Origin: Maricaulis maris
GTDB taxonomy: Bacteria > Pseudomonadota > Alphaproteobacteria > Caulobacterales > Maricaulaceae
Direction: 5' to 3'
Length of the DNA stretch: 64,000 bases
NCBI RefSeq assembly: GCF_036322705.1
Contig: NZ_AP027270.1
Coordinates: 2,357,501 to 2,421,500, forward strand
A program made the translations under genes and the position numbers. Each line of letters starts with the position of its first letter. The first letter of the stretch is position 1. Shown here piece by piece: positions 55,382 through 64,000 of the stretch. The notes beneath the pieces were generated by a model. That model was not told the DNA's origin. It was given only the letters and a program-made list of their open reading frames with translations, and did not search any database.

Positions 55382-56481
55382 GTGACATTCTGAGGGTTCC
55401 CGTCGGCCTCGGCGACCGCGCCTATGACGTGCTGGTGGGCCCGGGAGCGCTCGCAGCCGCCGGACCGGAGCTCACCCGTCATTTTCCGCGTGGACGCGCC
55501 CTGCTGGTCACCGATCGCAATGTCGCCGGCCTGCATCTCGAGACCGTGTCACGCCAGCTTGCCGAGCTCGGCCTGCGGGTCGACCCCATACGCGTCGATG
55601 CCGGCGAAGCGACCAAGAGCTGGGCCGGGCTCGAGGCTGTGGTCAACGCCTTGCTGGACCACCAGGTAGAACGCTCGGAAGCCGTCATCGCCCTTGGCGG
55701 CGGTGTCATCGGGGACCTGACGGGTTTTGCCGCTGCCGTGACAAAGCGCGGGCTCGACTTCATCCAGATCCCCACCACATTGCTGGCCCAGGTCGATAGT
55801 TCCGTGGGGGGCAAGACCGGCATCAATACCCGGCACGGCAAGAATTTCGCCGGTGTTTTCCATCAACCCCGCCTGGTCATTGCCGATCGCGACCTGCTGA
55901 CCACCCTGCCCGAGCGCGAGCTACGGTCCGGCTATGCCGAGATCGTGAAGGCGGCCCTGATTGGCGACGCCCCGATGTTCGATGACCTCGAAGCGGCCGG
56001 TGCCGGGGTGCTTGACGGCAACCGCCTTGATGGCGCCGTGGCCGCAGCCATCGCCTTCAAGGCCCGGATCGTCGCCGAAGACGAGCGAGAAGGCGGCGTG
56101 CGGGCCCTGCTCAATCTGGGTCACACCTTCGGCCATGCCCTCGAGGCGGAAGTACCCAAGGATGCCATCCGTCACGGTGAAGCCGTCGCCGTCGGCATGG
56201 CGCTCGCCTTCGCCTACTCCGCACATCGCGGCGATTGCAGCAGCGACGACGCAGCTCGGGTCACCGCCCATTTGCGCGCTGTCGGCCTGCCGGCCCGTAT
56301 CCGCGAACTGAACTACGCCACCTGGAAGCCCGCCCGGCTTGTCGCCCGCATGCGGGACGACAAGAAGAACAAGGATGGCCGCATTACCCTCATTCTCGCC
56401 CGCGGCATTGGTCAGGCTTTCATTGACCCGGCGGTCGATGAGGCCGACCTTCTCACTTTTATGGAGACCCAGCTCTCATGA
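55378..56481 (+). CDS. aroB: 3-dehydroquinate synthase
   Basis: A 367-residue NAD- and metal-dependent enzyme forming dehydroquinate from DAHP. Blocks: EAVIALGGGVIGDLTGFAAA, IPTTLLAQVDSSVGGKTGIN, RSGYAEIVKAALIGD and LNLGHTFGHALE (metal-binding His). The start is TTG, overlapping the aroK stop; MSDILRVPVGLG then fits the family N-terminus. The stop overlaps the CNNM-type gene start (ATGA), giving an aroK-aroB-transporter operon. Confidence 0.95.
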   Translation: MSDILRVPVGLGDRAYDVLVGPGALAAAGPELTRHFPRGRALLVTDRNVAGLHLETVSRQLAELGLRVDPIRVDAGEATKSWAGLEAVVNALLDHQVERSEAVIALGGGVIGDLTGFAAAVTKRGLDFIQIPTTLLAQVDSSVGGKTGINTRHGKNFAGVFHQPRLVIADRDLLTTLPERELRSGYAEIVKAALIGDAPMFDDLEAAGAGVLDGNRLDGAVAAAIAFKARIVAEDEREGGVRALLNLGHTFGHALEAEVPKDAIRHGEAVAVGMALAFAYSAHRGDCSSDDAARVTAHLRAVGLPARIRELNYATWKPARLVARMRDDKKNKDGRITLILARGIGQAFIDPAVDEADLLTFMETQLS

Positions 56482-57767
56482 GCCTCGACTGGACCCTTAT
56501 CGGACCGGCCCTGACCATTCTCGGCCTGCTCTGCCTGTCTGCCTTTTTCTCCGGATCGGAGACCTCGCTGACCGCGACCTCGCGGGCCCGCATGCTGCAG
56601 ATGGAGCGCGACAAGAACCCCGCAGCGGCCCGCGTCAACGTGTTGATCTCGGACGGCGAAAGCCTGCTGGGGGCGATCTTGCTCGGCAACAATCTCGTCA
56701 ATATCGCCGCCTCGATGATCGCCGGCCAGTTGTTCGAAAGCCTGCTCGGCGGCAATAGCGTCCTGTGGGCGACCCTGGTCATGACCATTCTTGTTCTCGT
56801 CTTTGCCGAGGTCCTGCCGAAAACCTATGCCCTGTCCAACCCGGAGCGCTTTGCGCTTGTGGTGTCACGCCCGATCCTGTTCGTCGTTCGGGTTTTTTCA
56901 CCGGTTGTCGGCACGGTGCAGTTCGTGGTCCGCAATGTATTGCGCCTGTTTGGCGCGCGGGTCGAAGGCCCGGTCCTGTCCTCGCATGACGAACTGCGCG
57001 GTGCGATTGCGCTGCACCACGAGGAAGGCGGCGTGGTCAAGGATGACCGCGACATGCTCGGAGGCGTTCTGGACCTGCGCGACCTGACGGTCGACGACAT
57101 CATGGTCCACCGCAAATCCATCCTGATGCTGGACGCCGACAAGCCGTCCGAGGAAATCGTCACCGAAGCCCTGCACTCCCCGCACACCCGCCTGCCGATC
57201 TACAAGGGCGATGCGGAGAACATCATCGGCATCCTGCATGTCCGTGACATTGCCCGCGCCCTGCACGAGGCCGACGGCAATGCCTCGGTGATTGATATCA
57301 GCGCCCTGCGTCGGGAGGCCTGGTTCGTACCGGAAACCACCGAAGTGCTCGACCAGCTCAACGCCTTCCGCGAGAAGCGGGAGCACTTCGCGCTGGTCGT
57401 CGACGAGTATGGCGCCCTGATGGGCCTGGTCACGCTGGAAGATATTCTCGAGGAGATTGTCGGCGCGATCGAGGACGAGCATGACGTGACCGTCGAAGGC
57501 ATCCAGCCTGACACCGAGGGCGTCTGGCTGGTCGATGGCACGCTGCCGATCCGCGACCTCAACCGCGCCCTCGACTGGGAATTACCGGACGAGGAAGCGG
57601 TCACCATTGCCGGGCTGGTCATCCACGAAGCCCAGACCATCCCGGAACGCGGCCAGGTCTTCGGCTTTCACGGGGCCCGTTTCGAGGTCGTCGAACGTCG
57701 CCGCAACCAGATCACCAGGCTGCGTGTCTCGGTCAGTCCCGATGACGTGGTGACGAACGGCGGTTAG
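56478..57767 (+). CDS. CNNM/CorC family HlyC-type membrane protein (putative cation transporter)
   Basis: A 429-residue protein. The N-terminal DUF21 transmembrane domain (about 1-190, FFSGSETSLTATSRARMLQM signature), a pair of CBS domains (about 205-330; DDIMVHRKSILML, VVDEYGALMGLVTLEDILEEIVG) and a C-terminal CorC_HlyC domain (about 345-425). CNNM/CorC proteins are linked to Mg2+/Co2+ homeostasis. The gene is coupled to aroB and converges with a lipoprotein gene over a shared TTAG stop. Confidence 0.9.
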   Translation: MSLDWTLIGPALTILGLLCLSAFFSGSETSLTATSRARMLQMERDKNPAAARVNVLISDGESLLGAILLGNNLVNIAASMIAGQLFESLLGGNSVLWATLVMTILVLVFAEVLPKTYALSNPERFALVVSRPILFVVRVFSPVVGTVQFVVRNVLRLFGARVEGPVLSSHDELRGAIALHHEEGGVVKDDRDMLGGVLDLRDLTVDDIMVHRKSILMLDADKPSEEIVTEALHSPHTRLPIYKGDAENIIGILHVRDIARALHEADGNASVIDISALRREAWFVPETTEVLDQLNAFREKREHFALVVDEYGALMGLVTLEDILEEIVGAIEDEHDVTVEGIQPDTEGVWLVDGTLPIRDLNRALDWELPDEEAVTIAGLVIHEAQTIPERGQVFGFHGARFEVVERRRNQITRLRVSVSPDDVVTNGG

Positions 57768-58540
57768 CCGGTCGCGGCCTCGGCCTCAATCAGCGCCTCA
57801 TAACCGTTGCAGGTGCCTTGCGGGGTGGACGCCCGCACCGGCTCACGGCCATCACGGGCCTCGGTGACCAGGTCGCCGACGGCATCGGCGAAGACGCTGG
57901 ACAGGTCCATCACATCGGCGAGGTTGGAGAATGCGTCCGGACCATCGAGGATGGTCGTGACCCCGCCGCCCGACGCCAGGTGGTTCTGTGAGGCCCAGCG
58001 GATGGCGGCAACCTGGCGGCCGGTGCCATCAAGGATTTCAGCCTCCACACCCAGAGCACCGATACCCAGCGGGACGCGCGGATTGAGCGGTCCGGGCACG
58101 GCAACCCCGATCAGGCGGGACACCCCAGTGGTGGCGACATTATTGCGGCGGATCCCGGTAATGGCAGCGCTGACCTCACCATCGGGATCGGTCTCCGCTT
58201 CGGTCGGGATTCCGGTCGGCAGGACCGAGAAGCCGGCCCGCGCCAGACGCTGGCAGAGGTCCTGGGACAGCTGCACGCGGACATCGACCAGCCTCGCCGG
58301 CGGAATGGCGTCATCGATATCAGCGCCCGGTGCGATCCGGACAGGCGGCAGGAAGAGCGTATCCATCCCGGCCAGAGCCTCTCCGTCGGCATACTCCTCG
58401 ACAGAAAGCAGGCGCCGGTCTCCGGCTGCCAATTGCCCGGTTGAGGAGAGCGTGGTTGGCGTATCGAAACTGGTGCTGCACGCGGACGCCAGAAGGGCCG
58501 CCAATGCCGGTAGTCCGGTCTGGGTCAGTCGCCGAAACAT
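57764..58540 (-). CDS. DUF3313-like lipoprotein
   Basis: A 258-residue protein with a lipobox (LLASACSTS, Cys about 21). The mature sequence has PPVRIAPGAD, VQLSQDLCQRLARAGF, AAITGIRRNN and RWASQNHLASGGG, resembling DUF3313 outer-membrane lipoproteins of unknown role. It converges with the CNNM gene; the two stop codons share TTAG (57764-57767). Confidence 0.75.
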   Translation of the reverse strand: MFRRLTQTGLPALAALLASACSTSFDTPTTLSSTGQLAAGDRRLLSVEEYADGEALAGMDTLFLPPVRIAPGADIDDAIPPARLVDVRVQLSQDLCQRLARAGFSVLPTGIPTEAETDPDGEVSAAITGIRRNNVATTGVSRLIGVAVPGPLNPRVPLGIGALGVEAEILDGTGRQVAAIRWASQNHLASGGGVTTILDGPDAFSNLADVMDLSSVFADAVGDLVTEARDGREPVRASTPQGTCNGYEALIEAEAATG

Positions 58541-58615
58541 GGGTCATCCCTCTCTCGCCAGGTGAACGTTACAGCCCGGGGCTCGCCCCGGCTGGGGACA
58601 AGAAGGACCTGATGC

Positions 58616-58885
58616 TTATTCGTTGAGACCCCGCGCCCGGATCACCAGCGCATGGACCGGTCCGGCAAGCTCCTCTGCCAGCACGTCGTTGACCAGCCGG
58701 TGGCGGGCAAGGCGGGTCAGGCCGTCAAACTGGCTGGCGGTGATGTCTGCTGTGAAATGGCTTTCGCCGCCGGGGCGGGCCCCAGCGTGTCCGGCATGCA
58801 AATGACTGTCATCAGTCACCGTCAAAGCGCTGGGCGCGAAGGCTTTTTGCAGTTTCTCCTCGATACGGTCGGCGACAGCACCCAT
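58616..58885 (-). CDS. bolA: BolA family protein
   Basis: An 89-residue BolA/YrbA-type protein: EEKLQKAFAPSALTVTDDSHLHAGHAG with the conserved His-rich region, and FDGLTRLARHRLVNDVLAEEL. BolA proteins pair with monothiol glutaredoxins in iron-sulfur trafficking and affect shape and stress responses. Divergent from the J-domain gene, a gene order common in alphaproteobacteria. Confidence 0.92.
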   Translation of the reverse strand: MGAVADRIEEKLQKAFAPSALTVTDDSHLHAGHAGARPGGESHFTADITASQFDGLTRLARHRLVNDVLAEELAGPVHALVIRARGLNE

Positions 58886-58950
58886 ATTTGCACCTCTTTG
58901 TTCATTCGCTTCATTGCCGCTTTACAGACGCGTGACCATAATCGGGGATC

Positions 58951-59565
58951 ATGTCCGAAGCCTACCCATATAAGCCGCGGTTCAAAGACATCCGCATCAA
59001 GCCGCCCAAGGACAAGCCGGCGCCGGAGGAGCGTGTCTGCGAGTGGCCTGGCTGCCGCAAGCACGGCGATAGCCGGGCGCCGAAGTCGAATGACCGGCTG
59101 AATGATTTCTACTGGTTCTGTCAAAGCCACGCGTCGGAATACAACAAGTCTTGGAATTTCTTCGAAGGCATGGGCGAACAGGCGGCGCAGTCCTTCCGCG
59201 AGAGCGCGGCCTATGGTCACCGGCCGACCTGGAACTGGCGCAATACCCATTCCGCCTCAGCCCGGGCGACGAAGGCCAGCCGGGATTTTGCCGACGGGTT
59301 CAACGATCCCTATGGCATGTTCGGTGACCGCAAGGACCCGCACAAGGAAGCCCCGCGCGAAAAATCCATGGGCCGGCTGCAGACCAAGGCCCTCGAAACC
59401 ATGTCGCTCGATCCTGATGTGGACCCGGCGACGGTCCGCAAGCGCTATGCCGAACTGGTCAAGCAATTCCACCCGGACGCGAATGGTGGTGATCGTTCCA
59501 GCGAAGAACAACTGGGTCGGGTGATCGCGTCCTACCAGATTCTGAAAAGCGCGGGGATGGCTTGA
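58951..59565 (+). CDS. J-domain protein with N-terminal Cys/His motif
   Basis: A 204-residue DnaJ-like co-chaperone. The J domain is C-terminal (about 145-204) with the HPD motif in VKQFHPDANGGD. The N-terminal part has CEWPGCRKHGD and FCQSHASEYN, a possible zinc site (three Cys plus His). This layout is known next to cobS in alphaproteobacteria, where such a J-protein is thought to serve the CobS/CobT chelatase or another client. The target is inferred. Confidence 0.88.
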   Translation: MSEAYPYKPRFKDIRIKPPKDKPAPEERVCEWPGCRKHGDSRAPKSNDRLNDFYWFCQSHASEYNKSWNFFEGMGEQAAQSFRESAAYGHRPTWNWRNTHSASARATKASRDFADGFNDPYGMFGDRKDPHKEAPREKSMGRLQTKALETMSLDPDVDPATVRKRYAELVKQFHPDANGGDRSSEEQLGRVIASYQILKSAGMA

Positions 59566-59638
59566 GGCCATGACAGAAAGCCGTGTTTGTTTTCCGATAC
59601 GGCTCTTTGTACGGTCGCGAGACGAACGGGAAGCACAG

Positions 59639-60058
59639 ATGGCCTCAAACTCACTTCAGTGGCGCGCTCCGCAGATAGCGGCGGTCGCATTGGCCGCCCT
59701 GCCCATGCTCTACATGTTTCTCTGGTGCGCGATGTTTGTGGGCAGTCTCAGCGGTGCCTGGCATCCGCGGATCGGCAATCTTGATGTCGGCACTGCCATC
59801 CAGCGCTCCGATGGCCTGGACCTCGCCGGCCTCGTCCTGATGACCCTCGCCTGGCTTGCCGGACTTGTGCTGATTGCCAGACAACGGCGCGCCGGCGTCT
59901 ATGCCATGGCGCTTGCCAGCCTCGCGCATATCGGCACCTGGCTGCGCATCACCGACGGCCAGTATTACAACGGCCAGTTCGGGCTGATCGTCATCCTCCT
60001 CGAAATGGCGATCATCACCCTCGCCTACTTCGCTTTGCGCGGGCATCGACGGGTCTGA
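59639..60058 (+). CDS. Membrane protein of unknown function, four helices
   Basis: A 139-residue integral membrane protein with about four transmembrane helices (residues 10-35, 55-75, 82-103, 115-132) separated by short loops, including a periplasmic-looking YNGQFG. GGGAAGC lies just before the ATG at 59639; a longer frame to 59570 is possible. I do not recognise a family. It lies between the J-domain gene and cobS and may be in their operon. Confidence 0.65.
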   Translation: MASNSLQWRAPQIAAVALAALPMLYMFLWCAMFVGSLSGAWHPRIGNLDVGTAIQRSDGLDLAGLVLMTLAWLAGLVLIARQRRAGVYAMALASLAHIGTWLRITDGQYYNGQFGLIVILLEMAIITLAYFALRGHRRV

Positions 60059-60188
60059 ACCGCACTCCGTCACGGCCATTGACTTGAAGCGGGGCCTTGC
60101 CTGCGATACCTCCGTTGACAGACCGATTGCGCGCCGCAGCAATGACCGCAGATTACCGACAGCGCGCCCAGCCAAAAAGACGGGTTTG

Positions 60189-61169
60189 ATGAGCGACAGT
60201 TTTCCCCTTTCCGCCCCTGATGCCGTAGCCGATTGCCAGAAGCTGTTCGGCTTCGACCCCGGCTTTGATGTCGCCATGTTCTCCACCCCTGACGAGCACA
60301 CGCCGATCATGGATCCGGACTATGTGTTCGATCCGGCCACGACGCGCTCCATCCTGGCCGGCTTTGCCTATAATCGCCGGGTGATGGTCCAGGGCTATCA
60401 CGGCACCGGCAAGTCCACGCATATCGAGCAGGTCGCCGCGCGCCTCAACTGGCCGATGGTCCGGGTCAATCTGGACAGCCATGTCAGCCGTATCGACATG
60501 GTCGGCAAGGACGCCATCGTGCTGAAGGACGGCAAGCAGATCACCGAATTCCAGGAAGGCATCCTGCCCTGGGCCCTGCAACGCCCGATCGCGCTCCTGT
60601 TCGATGAATATGACGCCGGTCGTCCGGACGTGATGTTCGTGATCCAGCGCGTGCTGGAAGCCTCGGGCTCGCTGACCCTGCTGGACCAGACCAAGGTGAT
60701 CCGTCCGCACCCGTATTTCCGCCTGTTCGCCACCACCAACACGATCGGCCTCGGCGACACCACCGGCCTCTATCACGGCACCCAGCAGATCAACCAGGGC
60801 CAGATGGACCGCTGGTCGATCGTGGCCACGCTGAACTATCTGCCGCGCGAGACCGAGAACGCCATCGTCCTGGCCAAGATGAAGAAGCTGGCCGCCTCCG
60901 AAGACGGCCGCAAGCAGGTCTCCGACATGGTCAAGATGGCCGATCTGACCCGCGAAGCCTTCATCAATGGTGACATCTCCACCGTGATGAGCCCGCGCAC
61001 CGTGCTGACCTGGGCCGAGAACCAGGAAATCTTCGGCGATCTCGGCATGGCCTTCCGCCTGACCTTCCTGAACAAGTGCGACGAGCTGGAACGCCCGGTC
61101 ATCGCCGAAATGTATCAGCGCGTGTTCGGCGTGGACCTGCCGGAAGCCAAGGTGAAGAGCGCGGCCTGA
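60189..61169 (+). CDS. cobS: Aerobic cobaltochelatase subunit CobS
   Basis: A 326-residue AAA+ ATPase. Walker A in [16 protein letters not shown], Walker B in [16 protein letters not shown], sensor in [12 protein letters not shown] and the arginine finger region [13 protein letters not shown]. In cobalamin synthesis CobS forms a ring that works with CobT and CobN to insert cobalt. No cobT follows: the next genes on the opposite strand concern copper. The start at 60189 is by family similarity. Confidence 0.9.
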   Translation: MSDSFPLSAPDAVADCQKLFGFDPGFDVAMFSTPDEHTPIMDPDYVFDPATTRSILAGFAYNRRVMVQGYHGTGKSTHIEQVAARLNWPMVRVNLDSHVSRIDMVGKDAIVLKDGKQITEFQEGILPWALQRPIALLFDEYDAGRPDVMFVIQRVLEASGSLTLLDQTKVIRPHPYFRLFATTNTIGLGDTTGLYHGTQQINQGQMDRWSIVATLNYLPRETENAIVLAKMKKLAASEDGRKQVSDMVKMADLTREAFINGDISTVMSPRTVLTWAENQEIFGDLGMAFRLTFLNKCDELERPVIAEMYQRVFGVDLPEAKVKSAA

Positions 61170-61178
61170 CCCTGCCGG

Positions 61179-61520
61179 TCAGCCGGCGTCGGCTTCCGGT
61201 TCGGCGGCAATCACGTGCAGGCCCTCTTCGTCGCTGGTGACGGTGATGGTGAGGGCCGCGCCGGGTTCGAACAGTGAGATATCCACCGCCTCATCGATCA
61301 TGAACGGCATGACCATCGCGCCCATGCCGACCTCCGGCATGGCGCCATGACGGATGATGGCGGTGCGGGCCTCGACGTCGACTGTGCGGACATCCCCGAA
61401 GGTGACCGATTGCGCAGCCATCTCGCTGGCCATGGCTCCATGATGGTCGCCGCCATGATGATCATGGTGATCGACGGCGCCGGTGGCGAGCAGAAAGCTG
61501 GTGGTCAGAAGGGTGATCAT
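61179..61520 (-). CDS. CusF-like periplasmic copper-binding protein
   Basis: A 113-residue exported protein: signal peptide, a His-rich stretch (VDHHDHHGGDHHGAM), then the CusF fold (AIIRHGAMPEVGMGAMVMPFMI with the His/Met copper ligands and LFEPGAALTITV). CusF delivers Cu(I) or Ag(I) to efflux pumps or oxidases in the periplasm. It is last in the TolC-like/multicopper oxidase/CusF run and converges with cobS. Confidence 0.83.
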   Translation of the reverse strand: MITLLTTSFLLATGAVDHHDHHGGDHHGAMASEMAAQSVTFGDVRTVDVEARTAIIRHGAMPEVGMGAMVMPFMIDEAVDISLFEPGAALTITVTSDEEGLHVIAAEPEADAG

Positions 61521-61549
61521 GGCGTCAGTCCTTTCGGGTGAAGTGGGTG

Positions 61550-62884
61550 TCAGACCGCATTCGGGTCAATCCCGTCGCGGGCCAGTTCATCGGCGCGGGC
61601 CGCACGGGCCTCGCCTTCGGGATTGTCATACCAGCCGGGATCGCCGTCACCGGTCAGACGGTCACGCACCTTCAGGATCGTGAACATGCCGCCCATGGTG
61701 ATGTAGTCGCGCGGACCGCGGGCGCCGACCATGGGCAGGGAATTGTCCGGGATCGGCATGTGACCCATCTCGATATGCTGACCCATCTCGCCCATGCCAT
61801 CCTGGCCCATCGTCATATAGGTCGGGAGCAGGCTGCCAACGGCGCGATCGATCCGGCGGGCGTTGACGCCGGTCAGGTTGGGCACATGGCCCATCTGGTT
61901 CATGACGTGGTGGGTCATGTGGCAGTGCATGGCCCAGTCACCCGGATTGTCGGCAATGAATTCCACCGTCCGGGTCGAGCCGGTCGGGACCAGCACCGTG
62001 GTATCGGGATGACGCGCACTGGCCGGAATTGCACCGCCATCGGTCTCGGTGATGGTGAAGGCATAGCCGTGCAGGTGGATCGGGTGATGGTCCATGGCCG
62101 AAAGATTGCCGAAGCGCAGCCGGACCCGCTCGCCACGCTGGGCGATCAGGGGCGAGGTCCCGGGATAGCAGCGCGCATTCATGGTCAGAACGTTGAAGCC
62201 CGACATGGCGTTCGGATCGGGCCGCTCGGCACCGGGGTGCAAGGCCCATTCCGAGAGCATGATCGCATAGTCACGGTCCGGACGCGGGCCGGCGGGTTGG
62301 CGCGGATGGACCACGATCATGCCCATCATCCCCAGTGCCATCTGGGTCATCTCGTCATGATGCGAGTGGTACATGAATGTGCCGTGCTGGCGGAAGGTCC
62401 ACTCGTAGACGAAGGTTTCACCCGGCGCGATCGAGCGCTGCGAGAGCCCGCCGACACCATCCATGCCGGAGGGCAGGATGACACCGTGCCAGTGCACCGT
62501 GGTCGGCGCTGGCAGGCGGTTGGTGACGTAGATGCGGACCTTGTCACCCTCGACCGCCTCGATGGTGGGGCCATGGGTGCGACCATTATAGCCCCAGGTT
62601 CGCGCCGACAGGCCCGGGGCAAATTCATGCTCGACCTCTTCCGGGACGAGATGAAAAATCTTGACCCCGTCGACCACGCGGAAGGGCAGCGTCGCCCCGT
62701 CCGGCGTCACGACAGGTGTATAGTCGCGTCCGGCGCGACCCGGCGCGTAATCCCTATCATGCGGGACCGAAGCGGTATGAGCCGCCGCCCGCACCGGCTG
62801 GGCCGATGCGGCGCCGGTCCCCAGACCGGCCGCAGCAACACCGACACCACCGACGAGCAGGGCATCGCGTCTTGAAATCGCCAT
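61550..62884 (-). CDS. Multicopper oxidase (CopA/CueO-like)
   Basis: A 444-residue Tat-exported oxidase: the leader MAISRRDALLVGGVGVAAAG has the twin-arginine motif. Copper-binding motifs of the three-domain laccase fold: TVHWHGVIL, MYHSHHDEM, HHPIHLHGYAF and MHCHMTHHVMNQ. Met-rich segments near the end (MGHMP, MGEMGQH) are typical of cuprous oxidases. It probably oxidises Cu(I) for detoxification. Its start shares one base with the TolC-like gene stop (TGATG). Confidence 0.92.
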   Translation of the reverse strand: MAISRRDALLVGGVGVAAAGLGTGAASAQPVRAAAHTASVPHDRDYAPGRAGRDYTPVVTPDGATLPFRVVDGVKIFHLVPEEVEHEFAPGLSARTWGYNGRTHGPTIEAVEGDKVRIYVTNRLPAPTTVHWHGVILPSGMDGVGGLSQRSIAPGETFVYEWTFRQHGTFMYHSHHDEMTQMALGMMGMIVVHPRQPAGPRPDRDYAIMLSEWALHPGAERPDPNAMSGFNVLTMNARCYPGTSPLIAQRGERVRLRFGNLSAMDHHPIHLHGYAFTITETDGGAIPASARHPDTTVLVPTGSTRTVEFIADNPGDWAMHCHMTHHVMNQMGHVPNLTGVNARRIDRAVGSLLPTYMTMGQDGMGEMGQHIEMGHMPIPDNSLPMVGARGPRDYITMGGMFTILKVRDRLTGDGDPGWYDNPEGEARAARADELARDGIDPNAV

Positions 62885-64000
62885 CAGTGACCTCCCTCGG
62901 CCATCATCGGAGCCGCTCCGCCAGCCGCCGAGAGACCCACGCCATGCGGTGAGCCTCCGGCACGAATTTGCTGCAGGGCAATGCGGGCCCGGTGCAGATC
63001 GGTCAGTGCATCGACATAGGATTGCCCGGTCCGGGTCCGCATCTGGACGGCAGCCATCAGATCGAAAACGCTCACCTGCATCGCATTGTATTGACGCATT
63101 GTCGCATCCATCAGGCGCTCGCTGGTCGGCAAGGCCTCGCGCTCGATGCGGGCGAGCCGGGCTTGGGCCAGATCGGCACTGGCTTCGGCGGCCTGAATCG
63201 AGGTCCGGATCTCGTGCACCAGACCGGCATGGTGATCGATCGCCTGTTCGGCCCGCAGGCGCCCCGCAGTGCGCCGGGCCTCACCGAGGTCGAAGACGGG
63301 CAAGGCGAACTCCAGCGTCCAGCCACGCGACCATTCCCGGTCATCCCGCTCCCAGACACCGCCCAGCTCGACATGCTCCAGCAGGGTGGCCCAATTCTCC
63401 AGACCCGCTTCACCTGCTGTGGCTTCTACACGGGCACGGGCCGCTGCCAGTGGCAGGCTGGCCGTCATGGCATCCGCATCCGGGATGTCAAAACCAGCCG
63501 GATCAAGTCCCTCGAGCCGGTCTGGCAGGCTATCGGCCGTGATCTCGACACCGAGTTGACGCGACAGCATCAGCCGGGCCTGCAGGGCGGTATGCTCGGC
63601 GGCCAGAAAATCCAGCTCGGCCTGCTCGGCAAACACCCGCTCGCGTTCCAGATCCATCAGCGGCGAATTGCCGGCAGAGCGCATCTCCTCGGCCACGACC
63701 AGGCTGGCCGCGGCGGCATCGCGGATCCGCTGCTGCAGATCCAGGCGCTGACGCGCGGCGACAGCATCGACCCAGGCGCGCCGCGTCTCGGCGATGAAGT
63801 CGATGACCGCGAGGACGGTTGCAGACCGCCGGGCCTCGTACCGGTTGTGCGCGGCTTCGGCCCGCCACGGCGTCGCGGCAATGCCCAGCAGCGAGGCACG
63901 CAGATCAACGTCCCAGATGCGGCCAGTCCCGTTTCCGGGGAAGCTGGTGACACCAATGACCGGATTGGTGGGACGGGAGGCCGTGACCCAATCGGCGCGC
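62884..64000 (-). CDS. TolC/OprM-like outer membrane efflux protein, 5' end missing
   Basis: About 372 codons from the window edge to the stop, on the minus strand. The sequence has the long, Ala/Leu/Arg-rich helical repeats of TolC family proteins (RTAGRLRAEQAIDHHAGLVH, YNAMQVSVFDLMAAVQMRTR). The last residues (APMMAEGGH) have a Met/His tail. Its place before the copper oxidase and CusF-like gene suggests copper efflux. The start lies outside the window. Confidence 0.88.
   Translation of the reverse strand, partial: RADWVTASRPTNPVIGVTSFPGNGTGRIWDVDLRASLLGIAATPWRAEAAHNRYEARRSATVLAVIDFIAETRRAWVDAVAARQRLDLQQRIRDAAAASLVVAEEMRSAGNSPLMDLERERVFAEQAELDFLAAEHTALQARLMLSRQLGVEITADSLPDRLEGLDPAGFDIPDADAMTASLPLAAARARVEATAGEAGLENWATLLEHVELGGVWERDDREWSRGWTLEFALPVFDLGEARRTAGRLRAEQAIDHHAGLVHEIRTSIQAAEASADLAQARLARIEREALPTSERLMDATMRQYNAMQVSVFDLMAAVQMRTRTGQSYVDALTDLHRARIALQQIRAGGSPHGVGLSAAGGAAPMMAEGGH

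Overview
The window is GC-rich (roughly 63-66% by eye) and densely coded, with many 1-4 base stop/start overlaps. It looks like an alphaproteobacterial chromosome close to the Caulobacterales/Maricaulales, with Maricaulis as the best guess. Reasons: the ctaC-ctaD-ctaB-small subunit-ctaG-ctaE cytochrome oxidase order; ispG, a RodZ-like gene, ptsP, lysC, ubiG, a DUF1178 gene, grxC and comF together; accA, xerD, aroK and aroB together; a BolA/J-domain/CobS block; and a holdfast-anchor (Hfa) locus, which is characteristic of stalked bacteria. The species is an inference from gene content. I see no rRNA, tRNA or CRISPR array.

Layout. 1-4709 is a minus-strand aa3-type cytochrome c oxidase operon (coxC cut by the window edge). 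5261-12137 holds tldD, a TonB-dependent-receptor-like barrel, a secreted two-lobed aspartic protease and a POT peptide transporter. 12297-17805 holds glutathione synthesis (gshA), rsmE and ubiA, with a MarR regulator plus serine-hydrolase pair sitting between gshA and rsmE. 17876-27650 is more accessory: an active/inactive M16 protease pair, a secreted unknown, a VOC protein, a methyltransferase, a MarR regulator, an enoyl-CoA hydratase-family protein, a second serine hydrolase, a degenerate BLUF-like protein and ubiD. 27651-28846 is gene-free and carries a 214-bp-period repeat array.

28847-47312 is mostly housekeeping: a LOG-family protein, a secreted aspartic protease with PDZ domain, threonine aldolase-like, ArsC-like, IspG (isoprenoids), RodZ-like (cell shape), PtsP (nitrogen PTS), LysC, UbiG (ubiquinone), Nit-type hydrolase, glutaredoxin, ComF, an NDUFAF5-type methyltransferase, an orphan 53-residue Flp pilin, MutT, a parvulin, SecA and a GNAT acetyltransferase. 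Three ubiquinone genes (ubiA, ubiD, ubiG) are scattered through the window, in line with the respiratory oxidase operon.

47314-50889 is the most distinctive region. An IS481-like remnant is followed by a divergent locus: a secreted protein with six ~47-residue repeats (HfaD-like) on the minus strand, an AT-rich intergenic island, then hfaA and hfaB on the plus strand. HfaB is a CsgG-type secretion lipoprotein that ends in a SPOR domain, a fusion that could tie holdfast anchoring to the cell pole. 50894-58540 holds accA (with a perfect in-frame 60-bp tandem duplication), xerD, an unknown secreted protein, a 46-residue membrane protein, then divergent aroK-aroB-CNNM transporter and a lipoprotein. 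58616-61169 is bolA, a J-domain protein, a membrane protein and cobS, with no cobT next to it. 61179-64000 is a minus-strand copper-handling cluster (TolC-like protein, multicopper oxidase, CusF-like chaperone) that continues past the window edge.
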